Below are positions 49,846 to 58,333 of a stretch of DNA of 64,000 nucleotides, piece by piece. Both the position numbers and the translations under genes were made by a program. Under the pieces are notes generated by a model that was not told the origin of the DNA, did not search any database, and saw only the letters and a program-made list of their open reading frames with translations. This DNA is from Lysobacter sp. M2-1 (lineage in GTDB: Bacteria; Pseudomonadota; Gammaproteobacteria; Xanthomonadales; Xanthomonadaceae). The stretch spans positions 310,001 through 374,000 of the forward strand of contig NZ_JAKPBU010000011.1 in assembly GCF_022662495.1 (NCBI RefSeq), written 5' to 3'. The number at the start of each line of letters is the position of its first letter. Position 1 is the stretch's first letter.

Positions 49846-51735
49846 TCAGGTGATCATGGAGGGCGACGCCTGGACCTGCTGGCGCTGCCGCTCCTGAACC
49901 TGCTGTTCCTGCGCCTGCCGGCCGATGTGCTCGCTCATCGCCTGCAAGTCCGGTGTCGGGGCGTTGAGGTCGACCCGGACCCGGTCGCCCGGGGTCTGCC
50001 CGATGACCCAGACATCGCTCTTGCTGGCAGGATCCGGCTTCACGCTCTGCAGCTTGTCGACGCCCGTGATTCCGTTTTCCTGCGCCTGCAGGGTGACGTT
50101 CGCCACGACCTCCGGCCTGGTCCCTGCCGGGAGCTGCCGGGCGATCGCTTCGTAAAGCGCGTTGCCCGGATGCCGCGCGTCCGTGATCGAAACCTGGGCG
50201 CGCTGCTCGCTGGCATCGGTACGCACGTCGGTGATGCGCGCATCGGCGGTCACCCTGCCGTCGGGCAGCTTCTTGCCGATCGCCTCGAGGGTGGCCTTGT
50301 CGGCGGTACCGGTCGGCTCCAGGCCGTTGGCGCGCTGGAAGTTGGCGACGACTTCCCGGGTCTTGTCGCCGTAGTAGCCCGTTCCCTGGAGCAACGTGCC
50401 ATCGTTGGCCCGGACGCCCAATGCGGTCAGGCTCTGTTGCAGGCCCTTCACGTCGGCCCCCCGTTCGCCATGACCGAGCTTGCCATCGTCCAGCGCCTGC
50501 GCGCCGACGCTCTGCTGCCGGTCCTGGAGCAGATCGCGCGCCTTCGCCAGCGGGTCGGACGCGTATAGCGTGGCGCCGCTGTACCTGGACAGGAAATCGT
50601 CGACCGGGATCATCCGCACGCCGCGGTCGGACTTTCCGCCTTTCGATTCGGTCACCATGAGCGCGCCGCTCTGCGGGTCGCGCACGACCATGGCGACGTG
50701 GTCGATTCCCTTCCATTTGTCGTGCGGCGCCGGCCCCGTATCCAGCCCGATCACCATGCCTTCCTTGAGCGTGTCGGCATTGACCTGCCTGCCTTCGAGC
50801 AGTGCGCCGGAACGCGCAGCCGCTTTCTGGACGATGGTGCCCGATCCGTCCCAGCCGGGCTTGAACAGATCTTCCCGCCCGAACACGGGAGGCGTACGGC
50901 CGGCCTGGCGGTTGATCTCCTCCATGGTCCGGTTCTGCAGCGCTACCACCCAGCCGGAGCAGTCGACGACGCCGCTTTCGACGTTCTTGGCGCCCATCCT
51001 GTAGCCCACGGCGTCGTACTTGACCGCCATCGCGTGGGCGGCCGTGAGATGGATGCCGGACGGCGCCTGCGAATCGGCGCGCGTTTGCGGCGTGGGCTGT
51101 TGCGTGTCCGGGCGTTGCGTCGTACGGCCGTCGACGACCGGTTCGATGCCCTTCTCGGGGATGCGCACCCGATCGAACTTGGTGTCCCAATACCGGACGA
51201 AGGTTTCCGCCATCTGCTTGTCGGACATCGACCGGAATTCTTCCATCGACACGCCGGTCACGGCGCGCATGTCCCGCGCACTGACGTTGTTGAGGATCTT
51301 GCTGCGCGTATCGTCGCGACTGAACTCGCCGGTGGCGATCGCGGTCTGGATCGACCGGTATCCTGCGGCCCCCTGCTGGTGCGCCAGGTACATATCGAGC
51401 CCGCCCGGTTCCTGCGCACCCGAGAGATAGACCCGGCCGTCCTGCGTATGTCGCCGCACGAGTTGCCGCTGGTTGTCCAGGTACAGCCGGGCCGCAGCGT
51501 CGGTATTGGCGACCGGATCGAGTTCCCTGCCGCGGATGCCGTACTGATCGGCGGTCCCGGGCACGAACTGGAACAGCCCTTTCGCGCCGTTGGGCCCCCG
51601 GCTGACGCTTTCGTCGAACGTTCCGCCCGTTTCGATGTAGGCGAAGCGCATGAAATCATCGCGCGGGATGTTCCGTTCCTGCGCTTCGCGTTCGATGATG
51701 TCCAGGACCTCCGCCCTGCTGTAATCGCGTGCCAT
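49846..51735 (-). CDS. candidate type IV secretion antibacterial effector: SLT-like + NlpC/P60-like + PG-binding + XVIPCD-like tail
   Basis: A 629-residue modular protein without signal peptide. Residues about 1-185 look like a lysozyme/transglycosylase domain with Glu35 in FAYIETGG and GAKGLFQFVPGTADQYG. Residues about 230-390 resemble an NlpC/P60 or CHAP-type peptidase: Cys259 in VVDCSGW and His346 in GIDHVAMVV. Residues about 424-488 are a peptidoglycan-binding repeat (ADVKGLQQSLTALGV, GYYGDKTREVVANFQRANG). Residues about 516-629 match the XVIPCD pattern, TDARHPGNALYEAI followed by a Gln-rich tail (RQAQEQQVQERQRQQ). XVIPCD is the VirD4-recognition tail of Xanthomonadales X-Tfe effectors, which kill rival bacteria. 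Start ATG 51735 has AAGGA 6 nt upstream; ATG 51741 is less well placed. No T4SS genes are in the window. Confidence 0.82.
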   Translation of the reverse strand: MARDYSRAEVLDIIEREAQERNIPRDDFMRFAYIETGGTFDESVSRGPNGAKGLFQFVPGTADQYGIRGRELDPVANTDAAARLYLDNQRQLVRRHTQDGRVYLSGAQEPGGLDMYLAHQQGAAGYRSIQTAIATGEFSRDDTRSKILNNVSARDMRAVTGVSMEEFRSMSDKQMAETFVRYWDTKFDRVRIPEKGIEPVVDGRTTQRPDTQQPTPQTRADSQAPSGIHLTAAHAMAVKYDAVGYRMGAKNVESGVVDCSGWVVALQNRTMEEINRQAGRTPPVFGREDLFKPGWDGSGTIVQKAAARSGALLEGRQVNADTLKEGMVIGLDTGPAPHDKWKGIDHVAMVVRDPQSGALMVTESKGGKSDRGVRMIPVDDFLSRYSGATLYASDPLAKARDLLQDRQQSVGAQALDDGKLGHGERGADVKGLQQSLTALGVRANDGTLLQGTGYYGDKTREVVANFQRANGLEPTGTADKATLEAIGKKLPDGRVTADARITDVRTDASEQRAQVSITDARHPGNALYEAIARQLPAGTRPEVVANVTLQAQENGITGVDKLQSVKPDPASKSDVWVIGQTPGDRVRVDLNAPTPDLQAMSEHIGRQAQEQQVQERQRQQVQASPSMIT

Positions 51736-51780
51736 GATCATTCCTTTGGGTTGATGGGTTGCGGGTTACCGCGATTCGTC

Positions 51781-51804
51781 AACCGGACTCCTCCGTGAGT
51801 CTCC
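51781..51804 (-). promoter_or_regulatory. 24-nt leader element, copy before effector gene
   Basis: On the minus strand the element runs GAGACTCACGGAGGAG then TCCGGTTG and ends 45 nt before the effector ATG. The same element, 19 of 24 bases identical, lies before the lipoprotein gene at 52920-52943. GGAGGA followed 6 nt later by TTG looks like a ribosome-binding site with a start codon, but the encoded peptides differ, so a different signal is possible. Confidence 0.5.
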
Positions 51805-51840
51805 TGTTCTCGGTCAACCTCCTGCACGAGTGGCTTGCGC

Positions 51841-52797
51841 CTAGCTGCCTGACTTGGCTACGTACTCCTTCTTCCTGGGGTCATAGGTATAGGTGGAGCG
51901 GTCCTCGGGGCCCAACGTGCGCGTCTTGCCCGGGGACGCAATCGTCGTTCCTTGTGGCGTCACCAAGATATCGGGCAGCGCCTGGCCACCTGGCTTGAAC
52001 GCAAGCGTGCCGGAACTCGCAGCGCAGGGCATGACTTCGCCTTCGTCGCACGCCGCCGAATTGTCCTCTCCGGTCCAGATCGTTCCCAGGTAGCGCCAAT
52101 GGTGATCGTCGATGTCCTCGAGTTCGCCTGGCTGGAAACGCAGGACCGCATAACCAGTCAACTCGCTCCCCGACTGCAGCGACGTCGTCGGCACCGCGAG
52201 CACGAACTGTCCGTCCTCGGTTTCATAGCTCACCGCATTGCGCTTGGGGTCGACTTCGTCGCCCTTCTCATAGGCGCCGAACTCGCCGCTGTAGGGCTCG
52301 GCTCCGACCAGCGACCACGGCTTCTCGGTGCCCGGCTTGCTCAGCACGAACGTGGCGTTGGCCAGCGTGACCTTGCTGCCCGGAGCGGGATTTGGCTCGT
52401 CTTCGGCCGCCCCGAACTTTTCTGGCGTGCTGTACGCGAAGCCGGCGAAGTAATGCTTGCCGCGCAGGTCGAACTGGTGCCCGTACCAGTACGTGGCGAC
52501 GCTGCCGTTCTCGATCTCGTACGAAGTCGCGCCGTCGCCGTCCTTGTTGTAGATGAAATAGAGCACGGCATCCGGTGCAGGCGGGGTCGCGCTCTGCTTT
52601 TCATATGCATGGTCGGCCACTTTGCTGTCTTCCTTCTCGTTGATCTCTGGCGTAGGGGTGGCTCGCGATTCTGCAGATTGCGCGGCGTCCTGGGTCGCCG
52701 GTGCCGGGCTGCCCTGCCTGCAGGCGGACAGCAGTGCAAGCAGCAGCAGGCACCCCGCCGCACCCGCCAGGGATCGCAGGCTGTCGAGCTGTTTCAT
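51841..52797 (-). CDS. candidate immunity lipoprotein for the effector
   Basis: A 318-residue lipoprotein that I do not recognise as a known family. The signal peptide ends in LLSAC (Cys26), and residue +2 is Arg, which favours the outer membrane. A Thr/Ala/Glu-rich linker to about residue 65 is followed by a globular domain rich in Tyr/Trp (VLYFIYNKDGDGATSYEIE, YWYGHQFDLRGKHYFAGFAY), with one late Cys pair (SAACDEGEVMPCAAS). It lies directly upstream of the effector, same strand, 105 bp apart. In Xanthomonas citri, X-Tfe effectors are paired with periplasmic lipoprotein inhibitors (X-Tfi), so this is the natural candidate; immunity is inferred from position and predicted location only. Confidence 0.6.
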   Translation of the reverse strand: MKQLDSLRSLAGAAGCLLLLALLSACRQGSPAPATQDAAQSAESRATPTPEINEKEDSKVADHAYEKQSATPPAPDAVLYFIYNKDGDGATSYEIENGSVATYWYGHQFDLRGKHYFAGFAYSTPEKFGAAEDEPNPAPGSKVTLANATFVLSKPGTEKPWSLVGAEPYSGEFGAYEKGDEVDPKRNAVSYETEDGQFVLAVPTTSLQSGSELTGYAVLRFQPGELEDIDDHHWRYLGTIWTGEDNSAACDEGEVMPCAASSGTLAFKPGGQALPDILVTPQGTTIASPGKTRTLGPEDRSTYTYDPRKKEYVAKSGS

Positions 52798-52919
52798 GGA
52801 TGGTTTCCTGGTTGGAGACGAGATGGCCGCGAGGCCCGCGCGTCATCGCGCAACGCACAGTCCGGGACGCAAGCAGCTGCACGGGCTTGCGCTGGCGGGT
52901 TCTGGGCGGGGAGTAGGTG

Positions 52920-52943
52920 CAACGACAATCCTCCTTGAGTCTC
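52920..52943 (-). promoter_or_regulatory. 24-nt leader element, copy before lipoprotein gene
   Basis: On the minus strand GAGACTCAAGGAGGAT then TGTCGTTG, 122 nt before the lipoprotein ATG at 52797; 19 of 24 bases match the copy at 51781-51804, including the spacing from GGAGGA to TTG. A TTG-initiated frame from here would run to a stop overlapping the lipoprotein ATG, which could be a coupled leader or chance. Confidence 0.5.
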
Positions 52944-53140
52944 GTCCGGTCCTTCCGTGATCCGGGTATTGCGCCATCGAAGTGTTGCGGATCGGCGATT
53001 TCGTGAAGTTAATTAATTGTTAAATCAGCTGAGAAGCTGGGCGGCGGACCCCCTGCGCACGCACGCCTGTCCAGCAATTCTTCGCCTGCGATCCGCTGTG
53101 CGGCCGTGCTCTTCAAGCTCCGTCCTCGCACGAAGCCACT

Positions 53141-53150
53141 GCGCTAAGCT
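53141..53150 (+). promoter_or_regulatory. candidate extended -10 for GlsB-like gene
   Basis: GCGCTAAGCT lies 27 nt before the ATG at 53178, the same element class as before other genes here. Confidence 0.35.
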
Positions 53151-53177
53151 CATCGCAACTTTCCAGCGGAGGGCGGC

Positions 53178-53468
53178 ATGGAACTGTTCGGCAGCAGCAA
53201 CTGGGTTGTCATCATCCTGATCGGTTTCGTCGTGGGGCTGCTCGCCCGGTTCCTGAAGCCAGGCGACGACGGCATGGGAATCATCATGACCACGCTGGTC
53301 GGCATCGCGGGCGCGCTCCTTGCGGGCTGGGCCGGACAGAAAATGGGCTGGTACTCGCCCGGACAGCCAGCGGGCTTTGTCGGCGCACTGCTCGGCGCGA
53401 TCGTGGTCCTGATCGTCGTGGCCCTGTTCCGGCGCAAGCGGCCGACGCGCGACGTGGCCCGCCGCTGA
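53178..53468 (+). CDS. GlsB/YeaQ/YmgE family stress-response membrane protein
   Basis: A 96-residue inner-membrane protein of the transglycosylase-associated family. Three hydrophobic segments (residues about 8-25, 34-52, 66-86), with the family's GLLARFLKPGDDGMGIIMT and TLVGIAGALLAGWAGQ. Small proteins of this type are often induced by general stress; exact role unknown. ATG 53178 follows GGAGGGCGG. Confidence 0.88.
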   Translation: MELFGSSNWVVIILIGFVVGLLARFLKPGDDGMGIIMTTLVGIAGALLAGWAGQKMGWYSPGQPAGFVGALLGAIVVLIVVALFRRKRPTRDVARR

Positions 53469-53768
53469 CGATCACGGAATCCCACTAGAGGAAGGCGGAG
53501 AGCTGCGACTTTCCTGCGTCCGGTGTCGGCCAAGGTCAGGCCCAGGCAATCGACCCCACGGCCATCGCGTGCACTGAGGCCCCAATCGTGCTCCTCGGAT
53601 ACGCCTAGAGGCGCTTCGCAGCGGGCATGTACCGCGCTTGCGTTCCTGGCAGACAGGATGACTCGCGCCAGAGACAACACGCAAAAGGCATGAGCGCATA
53701 ACCATGCGTCCTTTCCGCCTGGGCACGGGTCTGCCTAGGCTGGAGTTCCCCCCACTCGCCGGTTGCCC
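53469..53768. other. 300-bp intergenic region before cysJ
   Basis: No coding frame stands out. TGCCTAGGCT at 53732-53741 is a possible -10 for cysJ, and the AT-richer CATGAGCGCATAACCATGCG (about 53689-53708) could be part of a CysB activation site, but no clear half-sites are visible. Confidence 0.5.
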
Positions 53769-55577
53769 ATGTCCGCCCGCGCGTCCAGTCCCGCTGCCGC
53801 CCTGCCTCTGACCGAAGGCCAGCTGGCACGTGTGCACGAGATCGCCGACGAACTCGACGGAACCGGTCTGGCCTGGCTGTCCGGTTATGCGGCCGGGATC
53901 GCACGCGGGCGCATCGCGCCGGGCTCCCGGATCGCGGCGCACCCCGTCGAGACGGTAGCGACGACGCACACGCTGAGCATCGTCTACGGCAGCCAGACCG
54001 GAAACGCCAAGCGGGTCGCCGAACAGCTCGCCGCCGACGCGGAAGCCGCCGGCATCGCAGTGCGGCTGTTGCGCGCAGATGCCTATCCGCTACGCGAACT
54101 CAAGAACGAGCGCCATCTGTACCTGGTGATCAGCACCCAGGGGGACGGCGACCCGCCCGAGGACGCGCGCGAGCTGTTCGACCATCTGGGCGGAAAGCGC
54201 GCGCCGCGCCTGGAGCAGCTGCGCTACGCGGTGCTCGGGCTGGGCGATTCGAGCTATCCGAAGTTCTGTGCCGTGGGCGAACGACTCGACGCGCGCCTGG
54301 CCGAACTGGGCGCCACCCGCCTGCTGCCGCGCGCCGACGCCGATCTGGACATCGGCACGGTCGCCGACCCCTGGCGCGCGCAGGCGCTGGCGAAGGCTCG
54401 GGAATCGGTCAAGCCCACCGCGACCGTCACCCCGCTGCGTCCGCCCGCGGTCAGCCCGGCGGCGGCGGTGCATTCGCGCGAGCAACCCTTCCAGGCCGAA
54501 GTGCTCGCCAACCAGCGCATCACCGCGCACGACAGCGGCAAGGATGTGCGCCACATCGAACTGGCGCTGGCCGGATCGGGCCTGCATTACGAACCGGGCG
54601 ATGCGCTGGGCGTCTGGCCGCGCAATGCCCCGCCCCTGGTAGAGGCGGTGATCGACGCCCTCGGCTTCGATGGCGACACGCCGGTGCAGCACCGGGAAAT
54701 GACCCTGCCCCTGCACCAATGGCTGGGCACGCATCGCGAACTGACGAGACTCTCGCGCCCCTTCATCGCCGCGCATGCCGAACGCTCCGGGGCGGCGGGA
54801 CTGCGCGAGCTGCTCGTTCCCGGCAATCCGGCGCTGGGCGAATGGCTGGGCGAGCGCCAGGTGATCGACCTGCTGCGCCAGCATCCGGGCGCATGGACAG
54901 CCGAAGACCTGGTGGCGCAGCTGCGACCGCTGCAGCCGCGGCTGTACTCGATCGCCTCCAGCCAGAAGGCCGTCGGCGAAGAAGTGCACCTCACCGTGGC
55001 CCATGTGGACTATCTGCGCGATGGCGACCCGCGCTGGGGCGTCGCCTCGCATTTCCTCGCCACGCGCGATGAAGGCGATGCGCTGCCGCTGTATATCGAG
55101 GCCAACGAGCGCTTCCGTCTGCCCGGCGACCCATCGCGCGACGTGATCATGATCGGCCCCGGCACGGGCGTGGCCCCGTTCCGCGCATTCGTCCAGGAAC
55201 GCCAGGCGATAGGTGCGCCCGGCCGCAACTGGTTGTTCTTCGGAAACCCGCATTTCCGCAGCGATTTCCTGTACCAGCTGGAATGGCAGCGGGCGCTGAA
55301 GGAAGGCGCGCTCGATCGCATCGACCTCGCCTTCTCGCGCGACCGCGCACCCAAGACCTACGTGCAGCATCGCATCGCCGAACGCGCGCGCGATCTGTAC
55401 GACTGGCTGCAGAACGGCGCGCATCTGTACGTGTGCGGCGCCATTGCGATGGGTAAGGACGTGCATACCGCCCTGCTGGACACGGTCGCCTCGCACAACG
55501 GCGGCAACCGCGAGGCGGCCGAGGCTTATCTCGACGAACTGTCGCGCCAGGGGCGCTACGCGCGGGACGTGTACTGA
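53769..55577 (+). CDS. cysJ: assimilatory sulfite reductase (NADPH) flavoprotein alpha-subunit
   Basis: A 602-residue diflavin reductase that passes electrons from NADPH through FAD and FMN to CysI. Residues about 70-210 are the flavodoxin domain ([49 protein letters not shown]). Residues about 235-602 are the FAD/NADPH part ([39 protein letters not shown], and final [11 protein letters not shown]). ATG 53769 was chosen; an in-frame TTG is 6 nt upstream. cysI begins 16 bp after the stop. Confidence 0.96.
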   Translation: MSARASSPAAALPLTEGQLARVHEIADELDGTGLAWLSGYAAGIARGRIAPGSRIAAHPVETVATTHTLSIVYGSQTGNAKRVAEQLAADAEAAGIAVRLLRADAYPLRELKNERHLYLVISTQGDGDPPEDARELFDHLGGKRAPRLEQLRYAVLGLGDSSYPKFCAVGERLDARLAELGATRLLPRADADLDIGTVADPWRAQALAKARESVKPTATVTPLRPPAVSPAAAVHSREQPFQAEVLANQRITAHDSGKDVRHIELALAGSGLHYEPGDALGVWPRNAPPLVEAVIDALGFDGDTPVQHREMTLPLHQWLGTHRELTRLSRPFIAAHAERSGAAGLRELLVPGNPALGEWLGERQVIDLLRQHPGAWTAEDLVAQLRPLQPRLYSIASSQKAVGEEVHLTVAHVDYLRDGDPRWGVASHFLATRDEGDALPLYIEANERFRLPGDPSRDVIMIGPGTGVAPFRAFVQERQAIGAPGRNWLFFGNPHFRSDFLYQLEWQRALKEGALDRIDLAFSRDRAPKTYVQHRIAERARDLYDWLQNGAHLYVCGAIAMGKDVHTALLDTVASHNGGNREAAEAYLDELSRQGRYARDVY

Positions 55578-55593
55578 TGTCCGGGTCATGCCC

Positions 55594-57330
55594 ATGAGCG
55601 CGCATTCGGTCGAAGACATCAAGGCGCAGAGCGCGCGCCTGCGCGGTTCGTTGCTGGACTCGCTGGCCGATCCGGTCACCGGCAGCCTGCGCGAGGAAGA
55701 CCAGACCCTGATCAAGTACCACGGCAGCTACCAGCAGGACGACCGCGACGTGCGCGACGCACGGCGCCAGGCGAAGCTGGAACCGGCCTACGCCTTCATG
55801 ATCCGCACGCGCACGCCCGGGGGCGTGGTCTCTCCGGAGCAGTGGCTCAAGCTCGACGCCATCGCCACCGGCTACGCCGAGCGCGGCCTGCGCATCACTA
55901 CGCGCCAGGCGTTCCAGTTCCACGGCGTGATCAAGACCGAACTCAAGGCGACCATGCAGGCGATCAACGCCGCGCTGATCGACACGCTGGCCGCCTGCGG
56001 CGACGTCAACCGCAATATCGCGGTCGCGGCCAACCCGCACGTCTCGGCCGCGCATGCGCACGTGCAGGCCCAGGCCGCGGCACTGTCGCGGCATCTGCTG
56101 CCCAATACCCGTGCCTACTACGAAATCTGGCTGGACGAGGAACGGGTCGCCGGCAGCGGCGAGGAGAGCGAGCCGATCTACGGCGATCGCTACCTGCCGC
56201 GCAAGTTCAAGATCGGCTTCGCCATCCCGCCCACCAACGACGTGGACGTGTTCGCGCAGGACCTGGGTTTCATCGCCATCCTCGACGATCGCGGCGTGCT
56301 GCAAGGCTACAACGTCAGCGTCGGTGGCGGCATGGGCGCCACCCATGGCGACCCGGAGACCTATCCGCGACTGGGCAACGTCATCGGTTTCGTGATTCCG
56401 GAACAGGTGATTGCGGTGGCTGAAGCAGTGGTCACCGCCCAACGCGACTTCGGCAACCGTGATGTGCGCAAACGCGCGCGGTTGAAGTACACCATCGACG
56501 ATCGCGGTCTCGACTGGTTCAAGCATGAAGTCGAACGGCGTGCCGGGTTCTCTCTCCCCCCGGCACGGCCGTTCGGCTTCGATCACAACGGCGACCGCTT
56601 CGGCTGGGTCGAAGGCCATGACGGGCGCCTCCATCTCACCCTGAGGATCCCGGCCGGGCGCATCATCGACGGTAAGCTCGATGGACGCGGCGACGAGGTC
56701 CTGCATCTGAGCGGCCTGCGCCGCATTGCCGAGCTGCTGCTGCTCGATCCCGGCGCCGAATTTCGGATGACGCCGAACCAGAACCTGGTCGTTGCCGGGA
56801 TACCACCGTCGCTGCGCGCATCGGTCAACGCGCTGGTGGATACGTATGGCCTGGCTGGCTATCGCGATGCCACGCCGCTGCGCCGCGATGCACTGGCCTG
56901 CGTGGCGCTGCCGACCTGCGGCCTGGCCATGGCCGAGGCCGAGCGTTACCTGCCCGATTTCGTGGGCAAGGTCGAAGCGCTGCTCGATGCGCGCGGCATC
57001 GGCGACGCTCCGATCCACCTGCGCCTGAGCGGCTGCCCGAATGGCTGCTCGCGCCCGTACCTGGGCGAGATCGCCCTGGTCGGCAAGGCGCCGGGCCGCT
57101 ACAACCTAATGCTCGGCGCCGATCACCGCGGCCAGAGGCTCAACGCCCTGTACCGCGAGAACATCGACGAAACCCAGATCCTCGCCGCGCTCGATCCGCT
57201 GTTCGAAGCCTATGCACGCGACCGCGATGCCGGCGAAGGCTTCGGCGATTTCCTCGTCCGCACCTGCGTAGTCGCGATTCCCGGGAAGGACGCGCGCCCC
57301 GCGATTCCCGTCGAACTCGTTGCCGCCTGA
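55594..57330 (+). CDS. cysI: assimilatory sulfite reductase hemoprotein beta-subunit
   Basis: A 578-residue siroheme/[4Fe-4S] enzyme reducing sulfite to sulfide. The four cluster cysteines are visible: Cys436 and Cys442 in [11 protein letters not shown], and Cys481 and Cys485 in [11 protein letters not shown]; siroheme-binding basics lie in [13 protein letters not shown] and [17 protein letters not shown] 55594 or ATG 55588 are both possible starts. Operon cysJ-cysI-cysH, with cysH 15 bp downstream. Siroheme is presumably made by CysG at the right edge. Confidence 0.96.
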   Translation: MSAHSVEDIKAQSARLRGSLLDSLADPVTGSLREEDQTLIKYHGSYQQDDRDVRDARRQAKLEPAYAFMIRTRTPGGVVSPEQWLKLDAIATGYAERGLRITTRQAFQFHGVIKTELKATMQAINAALIDTLAACGDVNRNIAVAANPHVSAAHAHVQAQAAALSRHLLPNTRAYYEIWLDEERVAGSGEESEPIYGDRYLPRKFKIGFAIPPTNDVDVFAQDLGFIAILDDRGVLQGYNVSVGGGMGATHGDPETYPRLGNVIGFVIPEQVIAVAEAVVTAQRDFGNRDVRKRARLKYTIDDRGLDWFKHEVERRAGFSLPPARPFGFDHNGDRFGWVEGHDGRLHLTLRIPAGRIIDGKLDGRGDEVLHLSGLRRIAELLLLDPGAEFRMTPNQNLVVAGIPPSLRASVNALVDTYGLAGYRDATPLRRDALACVALPTCGLAMAEAERYLPDFVGKVEALLDARGIGDAPIHLRLSGCPNGCSRPYLGEIALVGKAPGRYNLMLGADHRGQRLNALYRENIDETQILAALDPLFEAYARDRDAGEGFGDFLVRTCVVAIPGKDARPAIPVELVAA

Positions 57331-57345
57331 GCATCAGGTCCTGAA

Positions 57346-58086
57346 ATGAGCCCGCCCGACCCCATCACCGCCGCCGAATCCGCCCAGAGCCTGCGAGAGC
57401 TGAACCGCTGGCTCGCCATGCGCAGCGCCGAGGAACGCGTCGCCTGGGCGCTGGAGAACACCGCCGGATCGCACGCGCTTTCGTCCAGCTTCGGCGCACA
57501 GGCGGCGGCATCGCTGCACCTGGTGTCGCGGCAGAGGCCGGACATCCCGGTGATCCTGATCGATACCGGTTATCTGTTCCCGGAAACCTACCGCTTCGTC
57601 GATGCCATGACCGAGCGGTTGCGGCTCAACCTCAAGGTCTACCGCCCGCAGATCGGCGCCGCCTGGATGGAGGCGCGGATGGGCCGACTCTGGGAAAAGG
57701 GCGTCGAAGGCATCGATCGCTACAACAGGCTGCGCAAGGTGGAACCCATGCAGCGCGCGCTCGACGAACTGGGCGTACGCACCTGGATCGCCGGCCTGCG
57801 CCGCGATCAGGCCCGCACGCGCACCGGCATCGACTTCCTGGAACTGCGCGACGGCCGCTGGAAACTGCATCCGATCGCCGACTGGACCGATCGTGACGTC
57901 TGGAACTATCTGCAACGACACGGCCTGCCCTACCACCCGCTGTGGGACCAGGGCTACGTGTCGATCGGCGACGTGCACACGACCCGGCCGTTGCAGGCGG
58001 GCATGGAGCTCGAGGACACCCGCTTCTTCGGCCTGAAACGCGAATGCGGGCTGCATTTCGACGACGAGCCCGGCATCGCGGCATAG
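57346..58086 (+). CDS. cysH: phosphoadenylyl-sulfate (PAPS) reductase
   Basis: A 246-residue thioredoxin-dependent PAPS reductase giving sulfite for CysJI. Seen: [15 protein letters not shown] (PP-loop-like), [28 protein letters not shown] and the catalytic Cys234 in KRECGLH. The extra CC...CxxC pairs of [4Fe-4S] APS reductases are absent, so PAPS rather than APS is the expected substrate. Last gene of cysJIH; a REP pair follows. Confidence 0.95.
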   Translation: MSPPDPITAAESAQSLRELNRWLAMRSAEERVAWALENTAGSHALSSSFGAQAAASLHLVSRQRPDIPVILIDTGYLFPETYRFVDAMTERLRLNLKVYRPQIGAAWMEARMGRLWEKGVEGIDRYNRLRKVEPMQRALDELGVRTWIAGLRRDQARTRTGIDFLELRDGRWKLHPIADWTDRDVWNYLQRHGLPYHPLWDQGYVSIGDVHTTRPLQAGMELEDTRFFGLKRECGLHFDDEPGIAA

Positions 58087-58095
58087 TCGGTGCCT

Positions 58096-58182
58096 GTGGG
58101 AGCGAGCTCGCTCGCGATTGCTTCCGACCCTCCATACGGCATCAGGAAAATCAAGAGCATTCGCGGCCAAGGCCGCTCCCAC
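58096..58182. repeat. REP/BIME-like inverted repeat pair
   Basis: Left unit 58096-58117 (GTGGGAGCGAGCTCGCTCGCGA) and right unit 58161-58182 (TCGCGGCCAAGGCCGCTCCCAC) face each other over 43 bp, the same spacing as the pair at 37.3 kb. Right units of the two pairs match in 21 of 22 bases. Confidence 0.8.
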
Positions 58183-58333
58183 GAGCACTGCGTGGGATGT
58201 GAGTGGCGTCCTGTTTCTGGCAGGAACGTGTTCGCATTCGGCGATTCTGCGCCCGCGTCGGGCGCGCGCCTGCGTTTGTCACGCGGTGGCGCAACCTGAG
58301 ACACTCTGCTCCCCGCCCTTTGCCACGCCGGCC

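Larger units (their letters stand above)
52798..53177. other. 380-bp intergenic region upstream of the lipoprotein gene
   Basis: Contains the second copy of the leader element (52920-52943), an AT-rich island (53008-53025, 16 of 18 bases A/T) unlike the surrounding DNA, and a GCGCTAAGCT element (53141-53150) for the divergent GlsB gene. No coding frame is convincing. Confidence 0.6.
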
